A stretch of 32,278 nucleotides of DNA from positions 1-32,278 of the forward strand of contig JAKFXY010000007.1 of NCBI GenBank assembly GCA_021731165.1, in the 5' to 3' direction. Below, in pieces: positions 1-10,538 of this stretch (its first letter is position 1; every line of letters starts with the position of its first letter). The translations under genes and the position numbers were made by a program. The DNA comes from Acidobacteriota bacterium. Lineage in GTDB: Bacteria; Acidobacteriota; Vicinamibacteria; Vicinamibacterales; UBA2999. A model generated the notes under the pieces. It made no database searches. It was not told the DNA's origin and saw nothing but the letters and a program-made list of their open reading frames with translations.

Positions 1-2
1 AC

Positions 3-938
3 GCCCTGGACGCCGCCCACGAGCTGATGGTCGAGCCCGCGGAGCGGTTGCACGATGCGACGTTCCTGGCGACAGTTCGAACGCGACTCGAGGCGATCCT
101 GGGGCCGAGACTCGGCGTTCGGGCGGGTGGGCCTCTCGTCCCTGAATGGATCGGCATCGAGCCGGTTCCCGACCAGCAGGCGCTGCGCCTACGTTTCCGC
201 CTCACCGCTGCCAGGCCAGGGAGCCTGACGATACAGCCGCGCCTGTTTCCCTACGACCCGCTCCACCAGTCGTTCGTGAACGTCTACGAGGAAGGCGAGC
301 TGCGGCAGCAGTTCGTGTTCAGCGCGTCGAGCGCGGAGAAGACGTACTACACGGGGACACGCCAGGGCGCGCTGGCGGTGATGAAGACCTTCATCCCGTC
401 CGGCATCGAGCACATCCTGATCGGGCCTGACCACATCCTCTTCCTCATCGGGCTGCTGCTGCTCGGCGGGAGCGTGACGGCCCTCGTTCGAATCGTCACA
501 GCCTTCACGATCGGCCACAGCATCACCCTCTCGCTTGCCGCGCTCAACCTCGTCACCCCCTCGCCGGCCTTCATCGAGCCGGCGATCGCGCTGAGCATCG
601 TCTTCGTGGGCGCCGACAACCTGGTGCGAGGGGGCGGCCGAGATTTGCGCGCCTGGATCGCCCTGGCCTTCGGTCTCGTGCACGGGTTCGGCTTCGCCAA
701 CGTCCTGCGCGAGTTCGGGCTCCCGCGCGAGGCGCTCGGCTGGTCGCTCTTCTCGTTCAACGTCGGTGTGGAGATCGGCCAGCTCGGGATCGTGCTGGTG
801 GTGGCGTCACTGCTCGCCGCCATCCGGCGCCACAACGCGGCGGCCGGCTACCGGGTGGCGATCGCCGGATCGCTTGTGGTGATCGCCGCCGGCACGTACT
901 GGTTCGTCGAGCGGGTCTTTTTCCCAGGCGGAGCCTAG
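3..938 (+). CDS. HupE/UreJ-2 family membrane protein, 5'-truncated by window edge
   Basis: The frame is open to the window edge with no stop upstream of the first ATG (27), so the N-terminus probably lies outside. Counting from that ATG, residues 1-120 are a soluble, probably extracytoplasmic region and residues 123-298 hold about six hydrophobic segments. The membrane part begins with a motif of the form FIPSGIEHILIGPDHILFL, and His residues near 129, 136, 164 and 219 lie in or next to membrane helices. This pattern is typical of the HupE/UreJ-2 family, whose relatives sit beside nickel enzymes. The role of this long variant is not established, and no hydrogenase or urease gene is visible here, so a metal-transport function is only a family-level guess. 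The gene ends 4 bp before the next one and is probably co-transcribed with it. Confidence 0.8.
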   Translation, partial: ALDAAHELMVEPAERLHDATFLATVRTRLEAILGPRLGVRAGGPLVPEWIGIEPVPDQQALRLRFRLTAARPGSLTIQPRLFPYDPLHQSFVNVYEEGELRQQFVFSASSAEKTYYTGTRQGALAVMKTFIPSGIEHILIGPDHILFLIGLLLLGGSVTALVRIVTAFTIGHSITLSLAALNLVTPSPAFIEPAIALSIVFVGADNLVRGGGRDLRAWIALAFGLVHGFGFANVLREFGLPREALGWSLFSFNVGVEIGQLGIVLVVASLLAAIRRHNAAAGYRVAIAGSLVVIAAGTYWFVERVFFPGGA

Positions 939-942
939 CACC

Positions 943-2982
943 ATGTCCCCGGCGAAACCTCCGGTTTCGTCGTCGCGGCGCCGGCTGTCGCACGTCCTCG
1001 CGGCAGGCGTGTTCGCGGCATTGGCCGTGACGTGGACGTTTCCGCTGGCGCGGCATCTATCCACCACGCTGCCTGGCTCCGGGCCGGGTGACAACATCGA
1101 CTTCCTGTGGAACTTCTGGTGGATGCGGACGGCGCTGGCCGCCCATCTCGATGTCTTCCATACGACGTACCTGTTCGCACCGACCGGTGCGGACCTGACG
1201 CTGCACACGCACACCGCCCTGCCCGCATTCGTCGGCGCGACGGTGCTCGGCGGCCTGTCAATCGTCGCCGCCCAGAACGTAATGATCCTCACGGCCCTGG
1301 CGCTGAATGGCTTCTGCGCATACCTCCTGGCGTGGCGGGCTACGCGAGACCATGGCGGGGCCCTCGTCGCGGGGATTGTGTTCGGTGGCTCACCGTACAT
1401 CTCCGCTCACTTGAACGGCCACTTCAACCTGACATCGGCGTGGACGATTCCGCTGTTCGCGATCGCGGCGTCTGAAGCGATCCGGGGATCGATGAGGTGG
1501 GCGATGCTCGCCGGGCTGCTGCTGGGCGCCACGGCGTATCTCGACTACTACTACCTCGTCTACGAGATCGCGCTGGTGCTCTGTCTGGTTGCGCTCGCCG
1601 CATGCGATTGGTCGATTGTGTGGCGTGACCCGGGCCGAGTCTGGCGGCGGCCGGCCAGGGTCGTCGGTGTCCTGTTGCTCCTCGACCTGGTCGCCATGGG
1701 AGCGATCTGGACGACCGGCGGATTCACGGCCGAGGTAGGGCCAATCCGGATTTCCGCACGCGGACTCTTCAATCCGCTGCAGGCGTTCTGGATTCTGCTC
1801 GCGCTGTTTCTGTGGCTGCGCTTCGGCTCCAGGCTGGAGGCCAAGCACTCTCAATCCTGGGCCTCCGCCAACGTCGCGCATGCGCTCCCGGTGATGACCG
1901 TCGCGTGTGTCGTCACCGCGGCACCGCTGCTATGGAAGGGATTCGGCCTGTTCCTTCGAGGCGAGTACGTGACGCAGGAGTACTTCTGGCGAAGCGCGCC
2001 GAAAGGCGTCGATCTCGCCACGCTGGTGCTCGGCAGCCCATTCCACGGGATCTGGGGCGAGGGCATCAGGCAGATCTATCGAACCCTCGGCATCGACGCC
2101 ATCGAGTCCACCGGTTGGCTCGGTGTGGTGCCGATCGTGCTTGCCGCGTGGTCCCTCCGGCGGTATCTGGGGCAGACCTCTAAATCGTCGGCTGCGGGCC
2201 CGACGTCGATGTCGATCTCTTCGACATCGTCCACGGTGCGGCAATGGGCCGCCATCGGCATGGTGTTCTTCATCTGGGCGCTCGGTCCGCATTTGATGGT
2301 GTTCGGCACGAACACGGGCGTGATCCTGCCCCAGACGCTGCTCCGCTACCTGCCAATCGTGGGCAACGCCCGCGTTCCCGGCCGCGCGATGGTGGTGGTG
2401 TATCTGGCACTCGCGGTCCTGACCGCCGTCGCTGTCGCGGAATGGCGTTCGAGATTCAGACGTGGTGTCGTCGTGCCCCTTGCCGTCGCACTGATCCTAA
2501 TTGCCGACTATGTGCCGGCGCCATTTCCAGTGATGGCGATGACCAGACCGGCGATCTACGACACACTGCGGAATCGTCCCGAGAGCGGCGCGGTCTGCGA
2601 GCTGCCCCTGGGCATCCGCCACGGACTTGGGAGCCGCGGCATGCTCGACGATCGCGTGCTCTTTTACCAGACCATTCATCAGCGCCCGTTGGTCGGCGGC
2701 TTCATCGCACGGCTGCCGCGAGCGGTTGCCGCGGCGTATGAGGCCGATCCCCTTCTTGCCGCGCTGCTGAACCTCTCGGAGGGAGACAACGCCGCCGGCT
2801 CTCGGATGGCATTGCCAGACCGCCAGATGGCCGCCGATCGCTTGCGCAGGAACGGTGTCAGCTTCGTCGTGCTGAACCGCGGGACAGCGTCCCCCGCGCT
2901 GATTCAGTACGTGGAACAGGTGCTACCGCTCGCGCTGATCGATCGGGATGGCGACAGGTCGCTGTACCTGGTGTTGCGGTAG
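943..2982 (+). CDS. Large polytopic membrane protein, possible GT-C type glycosyltransferase
   Basis: A 679-residue protein with roughly ten or more hydrophobic segments spread over residues 10-530, followed by a soluble C-terminal region of about 150 residues. The N-terminal loop carries an acidic motif (GPGDNIDFLWNFWW) just after the first membrane helix. That placement resembles the catalytic acidic loop of GT-C glycosyltransferases and YfhO-like membrane proteins, which use lipid-linked sugars. The C-terminal region has a strand-rich look, with a segment around PESGAVCELPLG and a final region similar to the tails of uncharacterised membrane proteins. ATG at 943 follows the previous stop by 4 bp. 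No specific acceptor or donor can be named. An alternative is a membrane protein of unknown function with no transferase activity. Confidence 0.75.
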   Translation: MSPAKPPVSSSRRRLSHVLAAGVFAALAVTWTFPLARHLSTTLPGSGPGDNIDFLWNFWWMRTALAAHLDVFHTTYLFAPTGADLTLHTHTALPAFVGATVLGGLSIVAAQNVMILTALALNGFCAYLLAWRATRDHGGALVAGIVFGGSPYISAHLNGHFNLTSAWTIPLFAIAASEAIRGSMRWAMLAGLLLGATAYLDYYYLVYEIALVLCLVALAACDWSIVWRDPGRVWRRPARVVGVLLLLDLVAMGAIWTTGGFTAEVGPIRISARGLFNPLQAFWILLALFLWLRFGSRLEAKHSQSWASANVAHALPVMTVACVVTAAPLLWKGFGLFLRGEYVTQEYFWRSAPKGVDLATLVLGSPFHGIWGEGIRQIYRTLGIDAIESTGWLGVVPIVLAAWSLRRYLGQTSKSSAAGPTSMSISSTSSTVRQWAAIGMVFFIWALGPHLMVFGTNTGVILPQTLLRYLPIVGNARVPGRAMVVVYLALAVLTAVAVAEWRSRFRRGVVVPLAVALILIADYVPAPFPVMAMTRPAIYDTLRNRPESGAVCELPLGIRHGLGSRGMLDDRVLFYQTIHQRPLVGGFIARLPRAVAAAYEADPLLAALLNLSEGDNAAGSRMALPDRQMAADRLRRNGVSFVVLNRGTASPALIQYVEQVLPLALIDRDGDRSLYLVLR

Positions 2983-3005
2983 GCACCGGATTCGCCGTGG
3001 CCGGC

Positions 3006-4109
3006 TCAGAGCCACCGTTTCCACCAGACCGTCGAGACGGCGACGGTGTGGCTGAAGGCTCCCGCGCCAAAGGCCCTGCGCGCGCGATGGCTGGCGCGGA
3101 GCGTGAGCTCCGGCGAGATGCGGAAGCCGAGCGTCTCCTCGACGCCGGTGAGCCGTTGCTCGATGAAGCCGCCCGGGAGCGGCGTGACGGCCGGTGACGC
3201 GATGCGCTCGATACGCCCGGCGACGAACCAGCGTGGTGCAAGGGTCTGCTGAGCCTGGAGGAACCAGCCGGTGGCCACGTGATCGGCGGCGTCGGTCTCC
3301 AGCCGATCCCGAGTCCATTCAGCCAGGAGCTTCGTGTAGCGGAAGGCGAGCTCGGACTCGACGGTGACGATCGTTGCGCCGCGATCGGCGACGACCTCCG
3401 GGCTCTCGTCTGCCTGCAGCCAGCCGCCGCGCGCGAGCGACGCGCCCACGCGAAAGCCGACAAACGGCGTGACCCCTCCCCCGATCACCACGTTGGCGAA
3501 TCGTGGCGGGTTGGGTGGAAGGCCGTCCGAGAACAGACGCCTCGTGCGCAGCGGCGATGTGTCCATGACCCCCGCTCGCGCATCCCAGCGAGCTCCGGAA
3601 ACGGTGGCCGTGACGCCAAGAGGGTAGAGGGCGCCGAGCAGCGTCCCTCTCGGCGATCGCAGTGCCAGCGACGGCAACGGCGAGAACAGCGACGAGGGCT
3701 GCGCGATTGTGGGATTCAGGTGCGGCCGCAGCAGCAGGTTCGCGGAGCCGAGAGGAGAGGGAATCAGGCCCGCGTCGATGCGCAGGCCAACAACCGGTCC
3801 CGTGTGTTCGTAGCGCAGGTTCGCCAGCCAGATTTGCGCGTTCCACTCCTCGGACGTACCGATGCGCTGGACGAACGGGCGCGTGATGAACTGAAGGCCC
3901 TTGCCGATGTCCACCGAGACGAGCGCGTCGGCCAGGATGCCGGTGACATGGTTCCGATCGGAATCCGCGGCGAGCGTGACGTCAACCGACGTTGCCGTGT
4001 CGATCGCCACCCGCGACGGCCACGCCTGCTGGGCGAGGCTAGGCGCGGCGAAGGCCCATGTGAGGGCGGCGCTGCAGAGGATGACGCGCCGGCGGGACGA
4101 CGTCGTCAC
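3006..4109 (-). CDS. Secreted, probable outer-membrane beta-barrel (porin-like) protein
   Basis: GTG at 4109 is chosen because it overlaps the upstream stop as GTGA and places a signal peptide at the very N-terminus: a basic start, a hydrophobic run, and an Ala-Gln cleavage region at about residue 27. This gives 367 residues; the longer open frame up to 4205 would start inside the upstream gene. The mature part is rich in alternating polar and hydrophobic stretches, Gly, Arg and aromatic residues, and contains repeated strand-like segments (for example LQFITRPFVQRIG and FVGFRVGASLARGG). It ends near aromatic residues (VWWKRWL), consistent with an outer-membrane barrel. No named family is recognised. 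Coupling to the cupredoxin-like gene upstream suggests a shared periplasmic or outer-membrane role. Confidence 0.8.
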   Translation of the reverse strand: MTTSSRRRVILCSAALTWAFAAPSLAQQAWPSRVAIDTATSVDVTLAADSDRNHVTGILADALVSVDIGKGLQFITRPFVQRIGTSEEWNAQIWLANLRYEHTGPVVGLRIDAGLIPSPLGSANLLLRPHLNPTIAQPSSLFSPLPSLALRSPRGTLLGALYPLGVTATVSGARWDARAGVMDTSPLRTRRLFSDGLPPNPPRFANVVIGGGVTPFVGFRVGASLARGGWLQADESPEVVADRGATIVTVESELAFRYTKLLAEWTRDRLETDAADHVATGWFLQAQQTLAPRWFVAGRIERIASPAVTPLPGGFIEQRLTGVEETLGFRISPELTLRASHRARRAFGAGAFSHTVAVSTVWWKRWL

Positions 4110-4831
4110 GGCCGCGCGGGTACCGGCAGCACGAAATCGGCGGTCGAGGCACGGCCTGGCTCGACTCTCAGGTTCAGCGTCGTTGCGCCGAGCCGCTCGT
4201 GCCACGCGGTGATCGTCCGGTCACCCGGGGGCACCGCCGGAAGCTCGAAGCGCCCTTCGCTCGTCGGAACGGCGAACCATGGATGATCGAAGACCATCAC
4301 CGTGGCAGACATATGGGAGTGGATTTCGCAGAACATCTTGACGATCCCGGGCTTGTCGAAGCGGATGGAACGCGACTGGCCCCGAGGGTACTTCCCGAGG
4401 TTGAAGGCCTTCACGCGGGAGAGCGAGAACACGTTGTGATAGATCGGGTCGTCATTGGGAAACTCCACCGTGGAACCCACCGGCACGGCCACCACGCGCG
4501 GCACAAAGGTTTCGTCGAGCTGACGGATCTCGGCGCGCACCGGCGTCATCGCGCGCGTTGGCGCATCAATCAGGTAGACCACGACGTTTCGCAGCTCGGA
4601 CATCGGCGCGAGCTTTGCGCCCGGCACGCTGCGCGAGTACGTGCTGGTCGGACGCTTCGTGGAGATCGGGACTCCGATCTCGACGCGCCCCTCGATGTTG
4701 GCGCCTTGCTGCGCTGACATGTCGAGGGTCCCCACGAGGCCGAAACCGGCGAGTGCCAGGGCCGACAGCGCCGCCCGGATTCTCACCCCTCGGCTAGCTC
4801 GGGGTGACCCTGGGGCTGGAGAATGGAGCAT
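4106..4831 (-). CDS. Secreted cupredoxin-like (plastocyanin-type) protein with carboxypeptidase-regulatory-like tail
   Basis: A 241-residue protein read from ATG at 4831. An N-terminal hydrophobic segment (about residues 19-40) ends before an Ala-Gln-Gln site, so it is probably exported. The middle is cupredoxin-like: His132 (YHNVF), then Cys168, His171, His173 and Met174 in the sequence FCEIHSHM, matching the usual type-1 copper pattern His...Cys-x2-His-x(n)-Met. Residues 185-235 (FELPAVPPGDRTITAWHERLG) look like the carboxypeptidase-regulatory-like fold often attached to these proteins. Similar proteins are annotated as methylamine-utilisation-type or plastocyanin-like. Copper binding is inferred from the ligands. 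The start is supported by a TAGAAT box 7 nt upstream, implying a leaderless mRNA; an in-frame ATG at 4840 would lie within that promoter. The stop overlaps the GTG of the following gene. Confidence 0.85.
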   Translation of the reverse strand: MLHSPAPGSPRASRGVRIRAALSALALAGFGLVGTLDMSAQQGANIEGRVEIGVPISTKRPTSTYSRSVPGAKLAPMSELRNVVVYLIDAPTRAMTPVRAEIRQLDETFVPRVVAVPVGSTVEFPNDDPIYHNVFSLSRVKAFNLGKYPRGQSRSIRFDKPGIVKMFCEIHSHMSATVMVFDHPWFAVPTSEGRFELPAVPPGDRTITAWHERLGATTLNLRVEPGRASTADFVLPVPARP

Positions 4832-4838
4832 GGCCTGC

Positions 4839-4844
4839 ATTCTA
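4839..4844 (-). promoter_or_regulatory. -10 box (TAGAAT) for the cupredoxin-like gene, leaderless
   Basis: On the minus strand TAGAAT lies exactly 7 nt before the ATG at 4831, so transcription would begin at or next to the start codon. No good -35 hexamer is seen at 16-18 bp. The same 7-nt geometry appears at 15690-15695. Confidence 0.5.
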
Positions 4845-4891
4845 GTGGACCGGCCGGGCCGTTGAGCCGCGACTTTGATATGGTGGCGGCG

Positions 4892-7465
4892 ATGATGAGC
4901 CTGCTGCTCGCAGCCGCTCTCGCCGGACCCGCCGCCGGCGACCCGCCGGGCCGCGGTATCTCCGAGGCGCTCGCTCGTGAGCGGACTTCGGCGATCGCTG
5001 CCGTGCGATACGAGCTGACGTTTACGATTCCCACCGACCGTACTGCACAGGTCCTGGGGCGGGAAGTCCTGCGGCTGAGTCTGAAGGCGCCGCATCGGAT
5101 CGTGCTGGACTTCCTGTCCGCCCGAGATCGTGTTCGCGACGTCCACGTCGGCGGCCGGGACGTTGCACCTCTATTCGGCGACGACCACCTCACCATCCCG
5201 GCAGAGGCGACCCGGGCCGGCGAGAACGAGATTGCCGTCGAGTTCATCGCCGGCGACGAAGCGCTCAACCGGAACGACGACTTCCTGTACACGCTCTTCG
5301 TGCCGGCTCGCGCGCACTTCGCATTTCCCGTTTTCGATCAGCCGGACATCAAGGCGCGCTACACGCTCACGCTGGACGTGCCGGCTGGATGGGAAGCGGT
5401 GGCGAACGGCCCTGTCCGTAACGGCTCTGGCGACGAGGGAACGGCGGCCGGCGGCCGCAGGCTCGTGCGATTTGCCGAGACGCAGCCGCTCCCCACGTAC
5501 CTGTTCTCGTTCGTGGCGGGGAAGTTCTCAGTCGAGACCGCGACGCGCAACGGCCGTCAACTGCGGATGTTTCACCGTGAGACGGACCAATCGAAGGTGG
5601 CTCGAAACCGCGACGCCATCTTCGATCTTCACGCGGCGGCGCTGGCATGGCTCGAGGAGTACACCGCGATTCCGTATGCCTTCGGGAAGTTCGACTTCGT
5701 GCTCATCCCCTCGTTTCAATTCGGCGGGATGGAGCACGCGGGCGCCATCCTGTACAACGCCGCCGGGCTGATGCTCGACGAGTCGGCCACGCAGAACCAG
5801 CTCCTGAACCGCGCCAGCGTGATCTCTCACGAGACCGCCCACATGTGGTTCGGGGATCTCGTGACGATGCGGTGGTTCAACGATGTGTGGATGAAGGAAG
5901 TGTTCGCGAACGTCATGGCCGAGAAGATCGTGAACCCGTCGTTCCCCGCGCTGAACCACGAGCTGCGGTTCTTCCTCGGGAACTACCCGGCGGCCTACGC
6001 CGTGGACCGTACGGCGGGTGCGAATCCAATCCGGCAATCGCTGGCGAACCTGGACGAGGCAGGCCAGCTCTATGGCGCGATCATCTATCAGAAGGCGCCG
6101 GTCGTGATGCGGCAGCTCGAGATGATCGTTGGCGAACAGCCGTTCCGCGACGGGCTGCGGGCGTACCTGAGGCGATACGCCTTTGGAAACGCCACATGGT
6201 CTGACTTGATTCGCATTCTCGATGCGCGCACGCCGCGGAATCTGGCGCGCTGGAGCCGCGCGTGGGTCGAGGAGCGCGGGCGCCCTGACGTGAGCACAGC
6301 TGTGCGGCTGAACTCGGCGGGCCGTGTCTCCAGGCTGACATTGACGATGAGCGACCCTCTCGCCCGGGGGCTGATGTGGCCGCAGCGCGTGCAGGTCACG
6401 CTCGGTTATGCGGATTCGACGAAGAGCGTGCCGGTCAACATGACGGGCGTCACCACCGTGGTGCCTGGGGTTGCCGGAATGCCGGCGCCGCTCTTCGTGC
6501 TGCCGGGCGGCGGCGGCCTTGGGTACGGCCTCTTCCGGCTCGACGACACCAGCCGGCACTACTTACTCGATCACCTCGAAGCGATCGCCGATCCCCTCAC
6601 GCGCGGCGTGGCGTGGGTCACGCTCTGGGACAATCTGCTCGAATCGCACGTCAGTCCGGGCGCGTTTCTCGATCTCGCCCTGCGTGCCCTGCCGATGGAA
6701 ACCGACGAGCAGAACACGCAGCGCGTGCTCGGCTACCTGACACGGGCGTTCTGGCGCTTCCTCCCTGCGGCCGAGCGTCCCGCACGGGCGGCGGCGATCG
6801 AGCCGATGCTGCGTGCGGGGCTGGATCGGGCGGACACGAGCAGCCGGAAGTCGGCGTGGTTCTCGGCGTTTCGTGATGTCGTTCTCACGCCGGACGGGCT
6901 GGCGTGGATCGAGCGCGTGTGGCGGCGTGAGGAGACGATTCCCGGGCTCACCCTCGCCGAGCCCGATGAAATCGCGATGGCGCTGGAGCTGGCCGTACGC
7001 GATGTGCCGTCGGCGCCGCGGATCCTGCAGACGCAGCTCGAGCGCACCGGAAACCCGGATCGCAAGGCGCGTCTGGCATTCGTCATGCCCGCGATGTCTT
7101 CCGATCCTGCCGTTCGAGAGGCGGCATTCGACCGTCTGCGCCTTGTCGAGAACCGGCGTCGGGAGCCGTGGGCGCTCGAAGCGATGCAGTATCTCAATCA
7201 CCCGCTCCGCGAGGCCCATGCACGCCGGTTCGTCGGCCCGGGCCTCGAACTGCTCCGCGAGATCCAGCGCACGGGTGACATCTTCTTTCCAACGCGCTGG
7301 ACCGAGTCGCTGCTCGCCGGCCACCGCTCGCGTGAAGTGGCTGCGACCGTTGAGGATTTCCTGGCGAAGGAGCTGCAGTATCCGCGGCGGCTGCGGTGGA
7401 CGGTGTTGAGCGCGTCCGACGAGCTGTTCAGGGCCGCGCGGGACGCGAGTTCGCCAGCGCCCTGA
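4892..7465 (+). CDS. M1 family zinc aminopeptidase, secreted
   Basis: An 857-residue metallopeptidase of the gluzincin M1 (aminopeptidase N-like) family that would remove N-terminal residues from peptides. The zinc site is complete: HETAH at about 313-317, followed 19 residues later by Glu336 in MKEVFAN. The exopeptidase motif, GAMEN in classic members, reads GGMEH here about 30 residues before the HExxH, a variant common in bacterial relatives. A short hydrophobic N-terminus (MMSLLLAAALAGPAAG) suggests a signal peptide, so it probably acts in the periplasm or outside. The C-terminal half (about 500-857) is the helical domain. ATG 4892 is preferred over 4880 and over an upstream 4823 start that would cross the divergent gene's promoter. 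Its 3' end overlaps the converging gene by 38 bp. Confidence 0.93.
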   Translation: MMSLLLAAALAGPAAGDPPGRGISEALARERTSAIAAVRYELTFTIPTDRTAQVLGREVLRLSLKAPHRIVLDFLSARDRVRDVHVGGRDVAPLFGDDHLTIPAEATRAGENEIAVEFIAGDEALNRNDDFLYTLFVPARAHFAFPVFDQPDIKARYTLTLDVPAGWEAVANGPVRNGSGDEGTAAGGRRLVRFAETQPLPTYLFSFVAGKFSVETATRNGRQLRMFHRETDQSKVARNRDAIFDLHAAALAWLEEYTAIPYAFGKFDFVLIPSFQFGGMEHAGAILYNAAGLMLDESATQNQLLNRASVISHETAHMWFGDLVTMRWFNDVWMKEVFANVMAEKIVNPSFPALNHELRFFLGNYPAAYAVDRTAGANPIRQSLANLDEAGQLYGAIIYQKAPVVMRQLEMIVGEQPFRDGLRAYLRRYAFGNATWSDLIRILDARTPRNLARWSRAWVEERGRPDVSTAVRLNSAGRVSRLTLTMSDPLARGLMWPQRVQVTLGYADSTKSVPVNMTGVTTVVPGVAGMPAPLFVLPGGGGLGYGLFRLDDTSRHYLLDHLEAIADPLTRGVAWVTLWDNLLESHVSPGAFLDLALRALPMETDEQNTQRVLGYLTRAFWRFLPAAERPARAAAIEPMLRAGLDRADTSSRKSAWFSAFRDVVLTPDGLAWIERVWRREETIPGLTLAEPDEIAMALELAVRDVPSAPRILQTQLERTGNPDRKARLAFVMPAMSSDPAVREAAFDRLRLVENRRREPWALEAMQYLNHPLREAHARRFVGPGLELLREIQRTGDIFFPTRWTESLLAGHRSREVAATVEDFLAKELQYPRRLRWTVLSASDELFRAARDASSPAP

Positions 7466-8150
7466 ACACGAGCAGGTGTCCCGCGAACGCGGCGAGCACC
7501 ATGACCGCCGGCAGCCAGACAAATGGCGGATAGGTGACGAACACGTTGAGCTGGTCGTCGCCGAAGAAGCCGATCCGCGGCGTGGAGAGGAGCGCAATCG
7601 CCACGACGTTGATGAGCAGCGCCAACCCCATCACGTTCCATGCGGCCACCAGCATTCGCCCGGCCACCCGGCGCCGGACCAGTACCGCGACAATCAGTGC
7701 GGTCACGCCGGTCATGATGTCGAGGTTCCTGCCCGAGTAGCTCATCTGCACCGGCATGATGCCGCGCTCGTAAAGCGCGTGCATCGCCGTTTCGAGCGGA
7801 AAGCGGAAGCTCTGAACGGCCACGAGTGTCCACAGTGGCACGCCGGTCGCCAGGACGCGGCCGAACCTTCCCATCGAGAGTCGCAGTGCGAGGAGTACGA
7901 TCCCGACGACCAGCAGACTGAACGGCGGCGGCGTGGCGTCCCATCTGCGCAGGATGCCGGCATCGGCGACGAACCACGTCGTTCCCATCCAGGCCGCGGC
8001 GCACACCGCCGTCGTCAACAGCACTCCACGACTCGGCTCGCCGCTCCGGCGCCATGCGGTGGCGACGCCCCACAGGAGCAGGAGGACGAGGATGACGGGG
8101 ATCAGGACGAACGGCAGTACGGCCGGGTCGCCGAGAGCGTAGGGAGGCAA
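7428..8150 (-). CDS. Polytopic membrane protein of unknown function
   Basis: A 240-residue protein with about six or seven hydrophobic helices covering nearly its whole length: residues 10-32, 43-62, 77-90, 103-118, 145-160, 170-188 and 212-230. Short loops carry Arg pairs (for example RRRVAGR), consistent with cytoplasmic sides. No family is recognised. The only start at the open end of the frame is TTG at 8150; no in-frame ATG occurs before residue 55, so the true start is uncertain. It lies 36 bp after the mscL stop in the same direction and is likely the last gene of the kup-mscL operon. Its 3' end overlaps the converging aminopeptidase gene by 38 bp. Confidence 0.7.
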   Translation of the reverse strand: MPPYALGDPAVLPFVLIPVILVLLLLWGVATAWRRSGEPSRGVLLTTAVCAAAWMGTTWFVADAGILRRWDATPPPFSLLVVGIVLLALRLSMGRFGRVLATGVPLWTLVAVQSFRFPLETAMHALYERGIMPVQMSYSGRNLDIMTGVTALIVAVLVRRRVAGRMLVAAWNVMGLALLINVVAIALLSTPRIGFFGDDQLNVFVTYPPFVWLPAVMVLAAFAGHLLVFRALANSRPARP

Positions 8151-8186
8151 GGCGCGTGTTCTCGCGTGATGCGTGGGCTCGGCTGG

Positions 8187-8633
8187 CTATAGCTGCGACG
8201 TGCAGTTGGGGCAGCGCTTCGCCTTGAGCGAGATCGTCGAGGCGCAGAAGGTGCATTCCTTTGTCACCGGCACAGCCCCTGGCACCGGGTGCTCCAGCGT
8301 GCCCTTGATGCGGTTGACTTGCTTGACGAGCAGGAACACGACCAGCGCAACCACCAGGAAGCCGAGGATGTCGTTGATGAACTGCCCATAGGCGATCACG
8401 GGGATCGCCTTGGCCTTGGCGTCCGCCAGTGACGCCGGTGCTCCCTTCGAGACATCGAGCACGTAGAACAGGCTCGAGAAGTCGATGCGCCCAAGCAGCA
8501 GGCCGACGGGCGGCATGACGATCCCCTCGACCAGCGAGGTGACGATCTTGCCGAACGACGCGCCGACGATCACGCCGACGGCGAGATCGATGACGTTGCC
8601 GCGAGCGATGAATTCACGGAATTCCTTGAGCAT
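8187..8633 (-). CDS. mscL: Large-conductance mechanosensitive channel MscL with C-terminal zinc ribbon
   Basis: A 148-residue MscL. The N-terminus is canonical ([20 protein letters not shown]): an amphipathic helix then TM1, with the narrow pore region near residues 15-35. A periplasmic loop spans about 45-80 and TM2 ([20 protein letters not shown]) about 84-103. MscL pentamers open under membrane tension and release solutes on hypo-osmotic shock. After TM2 the protein ends in Cys127-x2-Cys130 and Cys141-x2-Cys144, a likely zinc ribbon in place of, or added to, the usual C-terminal helix bundle. The gene starts 2 bp after the kup stop, so the two are probably co-translated, linking potassium uptake and emergency solute release. 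Confidence 0.95.
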   Translation of the reverse strand: MLKEFREFIARGNVIDLAVGVIVGASFGKIVTSLVEGIVMPPVGLLLGRIDFSSLFYVLDVSKGAPASLADAKAKAIPVIAYGQFINDILGFLVVALVVFLLVKQVNRIKGTLEHPVPGAVPVTKECTFCASTISLKAKRCPNCTSQL

Positions 8634-8635
8634 GT

Positions 8636-10531
<1,896 letters not shown>

Positions 10532-10538
10532 GCGACCG

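Noticed and set aside
3279-4286. 335-residue plus-strand frame over the porin-like gene
   Set aside because: It is Arg/Gly-rich with no motif and runs antisense to the frame that has a signal peptide and GTGA coupling.
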